From an uncultured Alphaproteobacteria bacterium (GTDB taxonomy: Bacteria; Pseudomonadota; Alphaproteobacteria; HIMB59), in contig CACGSS010000009.1 in assembly GCA_902575725.1 (NCBI GenBank), positions 1-16,286 on the forward strand: 16,286 bases of DNA, written 5' to 3'. Positions 1-6,379 of this stretch are shown here, piece by piece. The stretch's first letter is position 1. Every line of letters begins with the position of its first letter. The notes under the pieces are model-generated. The model was not told where the DNA came from. It was given only the letters and a program-made list of their open reading frames with translations, and ran no database searches. The translations under genes and the position numbers were made by a program.

Positions 1-226
1 CTGCATTATCTGGTAATTTTTCTAAAGTTTTTTTTAGATTTTTTAAGTCATTTTTTTTAGGAAAGGGAAAGCTGTTAGCAAGTTTGATAGCATTTAAATT
101 AAATTTAATTTTTTTTGCTCTTTTTAATATATTTTTTTCATAAATGTAACCGCCTGTTTTTGTATTAATATCACCCGGATAAATAAAATAATAAGATTTA
201 TTGTGTATTACTGATCTCTTGTTCAT
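1..226 (-). CDS. Glycosyltransferase, N-terminal fragment (cut by left edge)
   Basis: The frame starts at an ATG (complement of 224-226) and stays open for 75 codons to the window edge, so only the N-terminus is present. After a short lead, residues 12-27 form a hydrophobic strand followed by PGDINTKTGGY, the pattern that opens GT-B fold glycosyltransferases (GT4/GT1-like): first beta strand, then a Gly-Gly loop near the nucleotide-sugar and acceptor cleft. The rest seen is a Lys-rich helix-strand alternation typical of the acceptor-binding Rossmann domain. The start lies 29 nt inside the 3' end of the upstream PTPS-like gene, which suggests translational coupling. Next to a pterin-type enzyme, a role in glycosylating a pterin-like product is plausible (cyanobacteria have pterin glycosyltransferases), but this is inference. 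The donor-binding C-terminal domain is outside the window. Confidence 0.72.
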   Translation of the reverse strand, partial: MNKRSVIHNKSYYFIYPGDINTKTGGYIYEKNILKRAKKIKFNLNAIKLANSFPFPKKNDLKNLKKTLEKLPDNA

Positions 227-605
227 AAGAAGCCCAAGCTACATTTGACTCAGTTAAAATAATTTTAATTTTATGCAACTTGTTAAAATCTTCTATGTAA
301 TCTTTTTGTAATTTATCGCATATTCTATCAAAAATATCTTTAGCTAGAAATTCCGTAGAGGTAATTATATTTTTAAATTCTTCAACTTCGTCTAAATTTT
401 TATAACTATAAAATTTTAATACGTCGGAGAGAATTTCTGTTACAACCCCGAGATCCATAATAATGTTATATTTGTTAACCTCTTTTGCATAAAACTCAGC
501 ATCAACTATGTAGGTCGCTCCATGCATATTCTGTGCTGGTCCAAAAACCTCACCCGGGAGAGAATGTGCAATTAAAATATTATTTCGAACAGTAATTGAA
601 TACAT
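198..605 (-). CDS. Degenerate 6-pyruvoyl/6-carboxy-tetrahydropterin synthase (QueD/PTPS-like)
   Basis: A 135-residue protein of normal PTPS-fold length. It keeps the family skeleton: AHSLPG at 13-18, MHGATY at 27-32, the VDAEF strand at 34-38, an MDLG strand end at 50-53, the TSTEFLA helix start and the C-terminal TESNVAW segment with E119. Key residues are altered. The usual HGH zinc pair reads HGA (H28, A30). The position four before H28, where QueD has its catalytic Cys, is A24. The Asp-His pair before the conserved Asn-Leu reads S67-Y68. So one zinc ligand and the Cys/Asp/His catalytic set appear replaced, while H14, H28 and E119 remain. It probably binds a pterin or related purine-derived substrate but is unlikely to do standard QueD chemistry. 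It begins 1 nt after the dehydrogenase stop and overlaps the glycosyltransferase, consistent with one operon. No queC or queE is seen. Confidence 0.85.
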   Translation of the reverse strand: MYSITVRNNILIAHSLPGEVFGPAQNMHGATYIVDAEFYAKEVNKYNIIMDLGVVTEILSDVLKFYSYKNLDEVEEFKNIITSTEFLAKDIFDRICDKLQKDYIEDFNKLHKIKIILTESNVAWASYEQEISNTQ

Positions 606-606
606 T

Positions 607-1569
607 TTAATACTTTATAGCATGCATTATGCTTTCTGGATTATTTAATATTGAAATATAATCTTTCTCTAGATCCTTAAAGTCACTTTCAGTGTTTATT
701 AATTTAAGAAGTTGGTTATTAGATAAAGCATTAATTGCTAAATTCAATCTCTTTTTATAATCATATTTTTTTGATAAATATTTTGGAATATTTGAAACTT
801 GAGAACCAATAATTTTTAATCTCTTTGAGTGAAAATTACCTCCTAAATTTATATGACCTTTTCTATTTCCATACCAACTAGCCTCAATAAATTTTCCCTC
901 AAAATTTAATTTTTTTAGTGATTGGTTTAATACATCATAATTAGATGTTGTATTAATTATAACATCTAAATCTTTAATTTTTTTAAAATTAATAAATTTT
1001 AGTCCTAGAATATTAGCAAATTTCTTCTTTTTAATATTTATGTCAGTAATAAAGACATTTTTAAATTTTAGTAATTTATAGTAGTAGGCAGTTAAAATAC
1101 CAACAGAGCCCATCCCTATTATCAATATTTTGTTATTTAATTTTGCTTGAGTATCCCAAAAGATATTAATAGCTGTTTCCATATTTGCTGTTAGTAAATA
1201 TTTTCGAATATCACCATTACCTTTTAAAATGTTCACATTATTTATATCAATCTTAAATAGCGACTGATGAGGGTAAAGACAGAATGTATTTTTATTTAAA
1301 TATTTTTTTGGGCCTTCAACAATTTTACCAACATTAATGTAACCGTATTTGATTGGAAAAGAAAAAGATCCCTCTTGAAAAGGAGATTTCATTAATTCGA
1401 ACTGATCTTTGCTAATATTACCAGATACTACTAATCTCTCAGTACCCTTACTAATTCCTGAATAAAGAGTTTTTACAAGAACAGTTTTAGAATTTTTTTT
1501 ATAGCTTAGTATTTTTTTCTTAATAATTGGTTTATTTTTATTCTTAAGCCATAGAGAATAAGTTTCCAT
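607..1569 (-). CDS. BchC-like medium-chain dehydrogenase/reductase (zinc-ligand-poor alcohol dehydrogenase family)
   Basis: I choose the ATG at 1569 (320 residues, beginning METYSLW). A GTG at 1596 would add nine hydrophobic residues not expected for the family and would leave only 2 nt to the divergent neighbour. The N-terminal GroES-like domain has SGISKGTE at 37-44 where classical zinc alcohol dehydrogenases carry their catalytic Cys, so the active-site zinc is probably absent. The same Ser-Gly-Ile-Ser...Gly-Thr-Glu pattern occurs in BchC (bacteriochlorophyllide dehydrogenase) and relatives annotated only as zinc-binding alcohol dehydrogenase. A CLYPHQ segment (97-102) and ANMETA (128-133) follow. 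The Rossmann fold carries GMGSVG at 152-157 with an acidic D176 at the end of the second strand, suggesting NAD(H). It leads the operon with the PTPS-like and glycosyltransferase genes. The substrate is unknown; no bch genes are visible, so a BchC role is not implied. Confidence 0.8.
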   Translation of the reverse strand: METYSLWLKNKNKPIIKKKILSYKKNSKTVLVKTLYSGISKGTERLVVSGNISKDQFELMKSPFQEGSFSFPIKYGYINVGKIVEGPKKYLNKNTFCLYPHQSLFKIDINNVNILKGNGDIRKYLLTANMETAINIFWDTQAKLNNKILIIGMGSVGILTAYYYKLLKFKNVFITDINIKKKKFANILGLKFINFKKIKDLDVIINTTSNYDVLNQSLKKLNFEGKFIEASWYGNRKGHINLGGNFHSKRLKIIGSQVSNIPKYLSKKYDYKKRLNLAINALSNNQLLKLINTESDFKDLEKDYISILNNPESIMHAIKY

Positions 1570-1598
1570 AATAATTATATAAATGTTAAATATCACTT
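1570..1598. promoter_or_regulatory. Very short divergent spacer between dehydrogenase and creatininase-family genes
   Basis: Only 29 nt separate the two opposed start codons, so both promoters must overlap here or extend into coding sequence. The spacer is almost pure A/T and includes a TATATA stretch at 1576-1581, about 17 nt before the plus-strand ATG, and a minus-strand TATAAT at 1579-1574. The latter is only a few bases from the dehydrogenase ATG, so its transcript would be nearly leaderless. In this A/T background either match may be chance. Confidence 0.25.
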
Positions 1599-2357
1599 AT
1601 GCTATCAAAGTTTTGGTCCGATTTAACATCAGCAGATATTAGTAAATTAGGTAAAAATAAAATACTTATTCTCCCATTTTCATCTGTAGAACAACATGGA
1701 GAACACCTTCCATCAGGTACTGATAAATTGATATTAGATGGAATTTTAAATACTTTTGTTAAGAAATATCCCAAACTTAATAAATATTTAATTCTACCAA
1801 ATATCTCGATAGGTTCAGCGAGTGAGCATAATAGCTTTGAGGGCACTCTATCTTCGAACTCTACAAATTATATTGATTATATTATCAGCATAGTTGGTGA
1901 GTTATGTATTCGTAGATATAAAAAATTTATCTTTTTAAATAGTCATGGTGGACAAATTAGTCACTTAGATATAGCTGCTAAAGAAATTAAAAGTAGATAT
2001 AAAGCTGTCGATATTGTTAAGGCACATTATTTTTTATTCAAAGGTTTTGAAAAAATTATTCCAAAAAAGGAATTACTATATGGATATCATGGAGGTGAAT
2101 TTGAAACATCAATAATGCTCCACCTTTATCCAGAATTGATTAAATTAAATAAAATTAAAAGAAACAAACTCTCATCTGACTTTAAATCTAAAAAAATAAT
2201 TTCTTATGAAAGAACAATTAAAAGAGCTTGGAATACAAAAGATTTGTCCAAGACAGGTATAATTGGTAATCCTACAAAATCTTCTGCAGATAAAGGAAAA
2301 AGAATTCTAGATCTTACATCAAGTACCTTAAAAAAAATAATTGATGAAATGAACTAG
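1599..2357 (+). CDS. Creatininase-family metal-dependent amidohydrolase
   Basis: A 252-residue protein of typical creatininase-family length. The N-terminal metal motif SSVEQHGEHLPSGTD (28-42) supplies E31, H33 and D42. SEHNSFEGTLS (75-85) matches the family's Glu-His...Gly-Thr-Leu loop, NSHGGQ (114-119) matches the Asn-x-His-Gly-Gly metal and substrate loop, and HGGEFETS (164-171) matches the closing Glu-Thr-Ser motif with E169. The family hydrolyses small cyclic or formyl amides: creatininase, the archaeal formamidopyrimidine deformylase ArfB that acts on a GTP-derived intermediate, and MftE, which trims the mycofactocin peptide. There is no mycofactocin precursor or radical SAM gene here. 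With a PTPS homologue and glycosyltransferase opposite, an ArfB-like deformylase or another pterin/pyrimidine amidohydrolase is the better guess, but that is inference. The gene ends in TAG directly against the 3' CCA of tRNA-Cys on the other strand. Confidence 0.88.
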   Translation: MLSKFWSDLTSADISKLGKNKILILPFSSVEQHGEHLPSGTDKLILDGILNTFVKKYPKLNKYLILPNISIGSASEHNSFEGTLSSNSTNYIDYIISIVGELCIRRYKKFIFLNSHGGQISHLDIAAKEIKSRYKAVDIVKAHYFLFKGFEKIIPKKELLYGYHGGEFETSIMLHLYPELIKLNKIKRNKLSSDFKSKKIISYERTIKRAWNTKDLSKTGIIGNPTKSSADKGKRILDLTSSTLKKIIDEMN

Positions 2358-2431
2358 TGGAGGCCCACCCCGGAATCGAACCGAGCTACAAGGATTTGCA
2401 GTCCTCTGCATAACCAATCTGCCAGCGGGCC
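2358..2431 (-). tRNA. trnC: tRNA-Cys (anticodon GCA)
   Basis: Reading the minus strand gives a 74-nt tRNA with encoded 3' CCA. The acceptor arms GGCCCGC and GTGGGCC pair over 7 bp with one G-U. The anticodon loop CTGCAAA places GCA at complement 2399-2397. The T arm carries GGTTCGATTCC. The discriminator base is U (complement of 2361), the known cysteine identity base. It sits 21 nt after the GST stop on the same strand, so it may be processed from the GST transcript. Its 3' end directly abuts the stop codon of the convergent creatininase-family gene. Confidence 0.97.
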
Positions 2432-2452
2432 ATAAAACTAAGCATAACACTT

Positions 2453-3151
2453 TTATTGATATTTGTAATCGGGATTAGTGCCAGATGTGTATTCTATACC
2501 ATCAATTACTACTTTTGGCCAAGTACCAATTCCAATAAGTTTGGGTCTTGACTCCAGATAATCTAAAATACCTTGAATCTTTTCAAAATCGCTCATAAAT
2601 TTTTTTAACTTTGGAAAGTTATCTAAAATTTTATCATCTAATAGCAATGCTAGTGAAACATGATGATAAACATTAAAATCACAATAAAATGCTCTTTCTC
2701 CTAAAAAAAAATTACCTTCATATTTACTTAGTAACTTTTCAAAATTTGTAAAAGCTTTGGGTAAAATTTCATCTAAAAGATTTTTTTTATTCTTTAAGTG
2801 CATTTCACCAACCCAAACATTTATAGTTGGATTTAAAGGAAAAAATAGATCATGGGCTGACTCAAATATAGAGTCAGCATATGCCACCATTTCCTCATTA
2901 TTGGGAATATTGTTTGTAAGTTTAGCTATATATCTTGAGATAGTATTGCTTTGCCATATTTCAATTTTCTCATCTATAACAAGCAAAGGTAATTTATGAA
3001 AAATCACCTCTTTTTTGACATCACCCCATGGTTTTTTAAAATAATCCCATGCCATTTCATATGAATATTCGATACCCGCAGTATGTAGCATCATCCTTGG
3101 AGCCTCACACAAAGCTCTAAGATTGAAATAGATTAACTGTAGTTTAGACAT
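2453..3151 (-). CDS. Glutathione S-transferase (sigma/mu-like)
   Basis: A 232-residue cytosolic GST-type protein. The N-terminal thioredoxin-like domain begins with LIYFNLRALCEAPR (6-19). Y8 sits at the catalytic tyrosine position of the sigma/mu/alpha/pi classes, unlike the Ser or Cys of many bacterial beta and theta forms. L54-P55 gives the cis-proline, and WQSNTISRYIA (66-76) supplies the Gln-Ser that binds the gamma-glutamyl group. The C-terminal helical domain runs from about 86 to 215 and has a YCDFNVYH segment like the conserved N-capping and Asp motif. It would conjugate or reduce electrophiles with glutathione; the substrate is unknown. tRNA-Cys follows by 21 nt on the same strand and a glutamine-synthetase-like gene is divergent 39 nt upstream. 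Confidence 0.88.
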   Translation of the reverse strand: MSKLQLIYFNLRALCEAPRMMLHTAGIEYSYEMAWDYFKKPWGDVKKEVIFHKLPLLVIDEKIEIWQSNTISRYIAKLTNNIPNNEEMVAYADSIFESAHDLFFPLNPTINVWVGEMHLKNKKNLLDEILPKAFTNFEKLLSKYEGNFFLGERAFYCDFNVYHHVSLALLLDDKILDNFPKLKKFMSDFEKIQGILDYLESRPKLIGIGTWPKVVIDGIEYTSGTNPDYKYQ

Positions 3152-3190
3152 AAAGTTTATATTAATATTTTTATATTATAAATATTTATC
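3152..3190. promoter_or_regulatory. Divergent AT-rich promoter spacer between GST and GS-like genes
   Basis: This 39-nt spacer between opposed ATGs contains a perfect TATAAT on the minus strand (complement of 3175-3180), 23 nt before the GST start. On the plus strand a TATATT at 3172-3177 lies 13 nt before the GS-like start. No -35 box or Shine-Dalgarno is evident. The overlapping -10-like boxes would make the two genes compete for polymerase, but the spacer is so A/T-rich that chance matches are likely. Confidence 0.3.
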
Positions 3191-4576
3191 ATGAAAACTA
3201 AAAATTATTTATCTGAAGCACAAAATTTTCTGAAAAGAAATACACAAGTAAAATCATTCGATATCGTAATGCATGATTGTAATGGTGTGGGTCGTGGAAA
3301 AATAATTAGAAGAAATGAGTTATTAAATTTGTATAAGTCTGGTAGGCAATTTCCTCTTTCATTACTTGGAATGGATATTACTGGTGAGGATACACCTGAA
3401 ACAGGATTGATTTTAGAGCAAGGTGATGGTGACATAAAAGCTTGGCCTATACCATCATCACTTAAGTTATTGCATAACAGCAAACCACTAAGAGGTGAGT
3501 TATTCATGAACATGTATGATATTGATGGAAAAAAACTGTTAACAGATCCAAGAAATGTTTTGGAAAATAAAATTCAAGATTTTAAAAAAAAAGGAATTAA
3601 TTTTTATGCAGCATTTGAGCTAGAATTTTTTTTTGTTTCAAATGAATTGGATGAGTATGGAAAACTAAAACCAGCAAAATCTATACTTGGAAAAAGAGCA
3701 TCAATTAAAAAGACAGATGTATATTCAGTAGATCATCTTCATGGTATGTTACCTTTAATTGATGATATTTATGAAGCTACAAAACTTGCAAAAATAGATG
3801 CTGAAACTATTATTTCAGAGTACGCACCCGGTCAATACGAATTAACATTAAAACATCAAAAATCGTTACTAAAAGCTGCTGATGATATTTTAAGGCTAAA
3901 AAGAATTATAAGAGCACAAGCAAGAAAACATGGAGTCACTGCATGCTTTATGGCAAAACCTATGGAAAATATTTCTGGTTCTGGAATGCATTTTCATATT
4001 TCACTTTATGATCAAAAAGAAAAAAATATTTTTGCCGAAAGAAATAATGAAAAAATAAATAAAAATCTTAATTATGCACTTGGGGGTCTTTCAAAAACCA
4101 TGGGTGAAAGTATGTTGATATTCGCGCCAAATGCTAATAGTTGGAGGAGGTTTGTTTCAGGGTCTTATGCACCAACAAAGCCTAATTGGGGAATAGATAA
4201 CAGATCAGTTGCTTTTCGAATACCAAGTAGTAATAAAAATAATAGAAGGATAGAACATAGAGTCTCAGGAGTTGATGCAAACCCATATTTAGTAGCCTTA
4301 ACTATAATTTCAGCAATTGAATTAGGAATTCAAAATAAAATTTATCCAGATAAACAAACAACTGGAAATGCTTATTTAAAGAAAAATAATCAAAAATACA
4401 AAATTCCTTCTGACTGGAATTCATCAATTATGCTATCTAAAAAATCCTCTTTTTTAAAACAAACTTTAGGCCCAGAATTACATAAGGCGTTTATAGCCAT
4501 TAAGGAAATGGAATATCATAAATTTGCTAGTACTATATCAGAATTAGATATTGATTTATATTTAGATGCTATTTAA
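3191..4576 (+). CDS. Glutamine-synthetase-family gamma-glutamyl-amine ligase (PuuA/GMAS-like)
   Basis: A 461-residue protein with the complete GS fold. The beta-grasp N-domain covers about 20-110. The catalytic domain has FELEFFF (142-148, metal-site E143/E145), SEYAPGQYELTLKH (209-222, E210 and E217), GSGMHFHIS (263-271, the conserved histidine loop), NSWRRF (316-321, substrate Arg), and RIEHRVSGVDANPYL (353-367, metal Glu and Arg). The stretch YAPTKPNWGIDNRS (326-339) resembles the gamma-glutamylputrescine synthetase and gamma-glutamylmethylamide synthetase branch rather than nitrogen-assimilating GlnA. The GlnA adenylylation tyrosine loop is not recognisable and no glnB neighbour is present. 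It would join glutamate to an amine using ATP; whether that amine is a polyamine, methylamine or amino acid cannot be decided here. Its 3' end overlaps the convergent PanB-like gene by 8 nt. Confidence 0.88.
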   Translation: MKTKNYLSEAQNFLKRNTQVKSFDIVMHDCNGVGRGKIIRRNELLNLYKSGRQFPLSLLGMDITGEDTPETGLILEQGDGDIKAWPIPSSLKLLHNSKPLRGELFMNMYDIDGKKLLTDPRNVLENKIQDFKKKGINFYAAFELEFFFVSNELDEYGKLKPAKSILGKRASIKKTDVYSVDHLHGMLPLIDDIYEATKLAKIDAETIISEYAPGQYELTLKHQKSLLKAADDILRLKRIIRAQARKHGVTACFMAKPMENISGSGMHFHISLYDQKEKNIFAERNNEKINKNLNYALGGLSKTMGESMLIFAPNANSWRRFVSGSYAPTKPNWGIDNRSVAFRIPSSNKNNRRIEHRVSGVDANPYLVALTIISAIELGIQNKIYPDKQTTGNAYLKKNNQKYKIPSDWNSSIMLSKKSSFLKQTLGPELHKAFIAIKEMEYHKFASTISELDIDLYLDAI

Positions 4577-5354
4577 CTTTATCTAGAAAATCATTAAGCT
4601 CTTTTTCTTCCATTTTAATAAGATGTTTATCTTCAGGGTATACACCACTATTAAATTCATCAACAAACATCTTAAAACCTTTTATTCTTAATTCTTGTAA
4701 TTCTCTCTCTTTAATTTCTAAATCTACATATTTTTTTGCATGTCGAGGATAATGACCAACGTTTGTTCCAAGTATATCATTACAAAATAAATATTGTGTA
4801 TCACACACATCACCACAACCCATACCCATAGTTATCATTTTAGTATTCTTTGTTATAAATTCTGCAAGCTCAACTGGTACCACCTCAACTTCTACGCAAG
4901 CTGCTCCAGCATTTTCGAGATCTTTTACTTTTTGATATACTTTAAAAGCTTCGTTTGATGTTTTTCCTACAGCTCTATAATTAGTCCATGTTGCAATATT
5001 TGGGACTAATCCAACGTGTGCAGTTACAGGTATTCCCTCTTTTGCCATAGCTTCAATAAAGTTAATAGAGTGTGAACAATAAATAGCATCTGCTCCCATT
5101 TCCATTATTTCAAAACCTTTTTTTATTGCCTCTTGAGGAGAACTCACCACCCCATGTTTAAGACCAACAGATAAAAATGCTGTTGGAGCAACTTTTCTTA
5201 CATCCTTGAAATGATGATCGGGCTCACAGGAAATTATTTCAATTCCTGCTTTGTAGGCAGCTTCTGCCTCTTTTGCTGTATCTATATGAGTTTGAGGCCA
5301 TTTTTTTTTTCCTTTTTGACTCCATAAATCAAAGACGGTAGTTCTTTTAGCCAT
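4569..5354 (-). CDS. PanB (ketopantoate hydroxymethyltransferase)-fold protein lacking canonical metal ligands
   Basis: A 261-residue TIM-barrel protein, essentially PanB length. The C-terminal half aligns clearly with PanB: GIPVTAHVGLVPN (107-119), LENAGAACVEVEVVPVELA (146-164) with E157 at the catalytic base position (E181 in E. coli), MGMGCGDVCDTQ (176-187) for the Gly-rich phosphate-binding-like loop, and an Asn-Ser-Gly-Val-Tyr-Pro tail. The N-terminal half keeps the barrel pattern but loses the Mg ligands. By hand alignment E. coli D45, D84 and E114 correspond to P45, G64 and S94, and K112 to Y92. It is therefore unlikely to be the pantothenate enzyme; a related aldol/retro-aldol or C-C lyase activity is possible but unproven. 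Its start overlaps the desaturase stop by 8 nt, indicating translational coupling. No panC or panD is nearby. Confidence 0.8.
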   Translation of the reverse strand: MAKRTTVFDLWSQKGKKKWPQTHIDTAKEAEAAYKAGIEIISCEPDHHFKDVRKVAPTAFLSVGLKHGVVSSPQEAIKKGFEIMEMGADAIYCSHSINFIEAMAKEGIPVTAHVGLVPNIATWTNYRAVGKTSNEAFKVYQKVKDLENAGAACVEVEVVPVELAEFITKNTKMITMGMGCGDVCDTQYLFCNDILGTNVGHYPRHAKKYVDLEIKERELQELRIKGFKMFVDEFNSGVYPEDKHLIKMEEKELNDFLDKVK

Positions 5355-6339
5355 TGTTATTAGATGGAACAGCTACTTGTAATTCATATGAAGGGTTCTT
5401 TGCTTGTTTTAAAATTGTAGGGATGATTTCAGAGTATGCTCCCCATAAACCTTTCTTAGCTGGTGGCATCTGATCTTTAACTAATTGGTGCAGTTTAGGC
5501 AAGTTATGCGAGGGCACAGTAGGGAACATATGATGTTCAATATGATATTCCATCTGCCAATATAAAAAACTGAAGATCGGGTTTAAATGCATTGTTCTAG
5601 TACTATATCTATGATCTTTGATATTATCTTTTAGCCCAGTGTGTTGAGTTAATCCAAAAAGTCTTTTGAGTGTTATCCCATAAAAGTTTGGAAGTAAAAA
5701 ATATAAAACGGGCAACCAAGACTGAAAAGCAATTGATATTGAAATTAATAAGATCCAAATACCAACATGTAATCTTGAGGAGTTTATGCATTTTTGATGT
5801 TCTCTTTCAGGAATAACTTGTTTCATCACTTCTGTTTTTTTGCCTAAAGCATGAAGAATAGTCTCGTATTGAGTTGTTTTTTTAAAATTAATTATGTCAA
5901 AGAAAGGTATGAATAAACTAAAAAAGTAAAAAACATCAGTTGGTCTTCTAATTGCTATTTCAAAATCAAGAGGATCATCGAAGTAAGTATAACCATGATG
6001 ACGAAAATGAGACCATCTCCATCTTACTGGTTCAAATCCATTCATATAACTACCAATTTGATAAAAAAAGTTATTCCAAGAGTTCGTTTTAAAAGCAGTT
6101 TTATGTCCAGTTTCGTGCCAAATAGGATCTGCGCAATTCCATATATTTCCATAAATTAAAAAAAATAATAAAGACCACCAAGTCCCCCATGTCATATAAG
6201 CTAAAACACCAAATACAATTAAAGACCCAAAGAAAATAAACATGTGTTTAAAACCTTGATAATCAGACTTCTTAAGAAGCTTTACAAATTCTTCTTTATC
6301 AACGTCACAATGATGCCATTTGTCTAAGTCAACTTTCAT
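5347..6339 (-). CDS. Membrane fatty-acid desaturase/hydroxylase family protein (diiron, three His boxes)
   Basis: A 330-residue integral membrane protein with the complete histidine-box set: HETGH (75-79), HFRHH (111-115) and HIEHH (266-270), plus H233 in a TQHTG segment that often gives an additional iron ligand. Hydrophobic segments lie at about 31-65, 135-150, 192-220 and around 222-232, compatible with the hairpin topology of the family. The family uses a diiron centre, O2 and an external electron donor to desaturate or hydroxylate acyl or other hydrophobic substrates at the inner membrane. The specific substrate is not readable from sequence. The gene is followed, with an 8-nt overlap, by the PanB-fold protein and preceded by a four-helix membrane protein 40 nt upstream, so it probably works in a dedicated small pathway and not in general lipid desaturation. 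No ferredoxin domain is fused. Confidence 0.87.
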   Translation of the reverse strand: MKVDLDKWHHCDVDKEEFVKLLKKSDYQGFKHMFIFFGSLIVFGVLAYMTWGTWWSLLFFLIYGNIWNCADPIWHETGHKTAFKTNSWNNFFYQIGSYMNGFEPVRWRWSHFRHHGYTYFDDPLDFEIAIRRPTDVFYFFSLFIPFFDIINFKKTTQYETILHALGKKTEVMKQVIPEREHQKCINSSRLHVGIWILLISISIAFQSWLPVLYFLLPNFYGITLKRLFGLTQHTGLKDNIKDHRYSTRTMHLNPIFSFLYWQMEYHIEHHMFPTVPSHNLPKLHQLVKDQMPPAKKGLWGAYSEIIPTILKQAKNPSYELQVAVPSNNNG

Positions 6340-6379
6340 TTATAAAAAAATACCATAAACTAAAAAAAAATAAATAAGG

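Noticed and set aside
607..1569. Bacteriochlorophyll locus based on the BchC-like dehydrogenase
   Set aside because: No other bch, puf or crt genes are seen; the BchC-like motif is shared by a wider family.
1586..1846. Minus-strand frame overlapping the 5' end of the creatininase-family gene
   Set aside because: It covers the creatininase metal motifs on the other strand and would collide with the dehydrogenase start; its Cys/Ser-rich tail looks like an antisense artefact.
1599..2357. Mycofactocin locus (creatininase-family protein as MftE)
   Set aside because: No MftA precursor, MftB chaperone, MftC radical SAM or MftD gene is present in the window.
2757..2999. Plus-strand open frame opposite the GST gene
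   Set aside because: It is a shadow of a clearly coding minus-strand gene, shows no family motifs, and an A/T-rich reverse complement readily gives such frames.
3205..3513. 102-codon minus-strand frame inside the GS-like gene
   Set aside because: The GS-like N-terminal domain on plus is well supported; the antisense product has no recognisable motif and an amino-acid mix typical of a reversed coding strand.
4569..5354. Reading the PanB-like gene as the pantothenate-pathway panB
   Set aside because: Three metal ligands and the conserved lysine are replaced by hand alignment and panC is absent; I therefore left the gene symbol empty.
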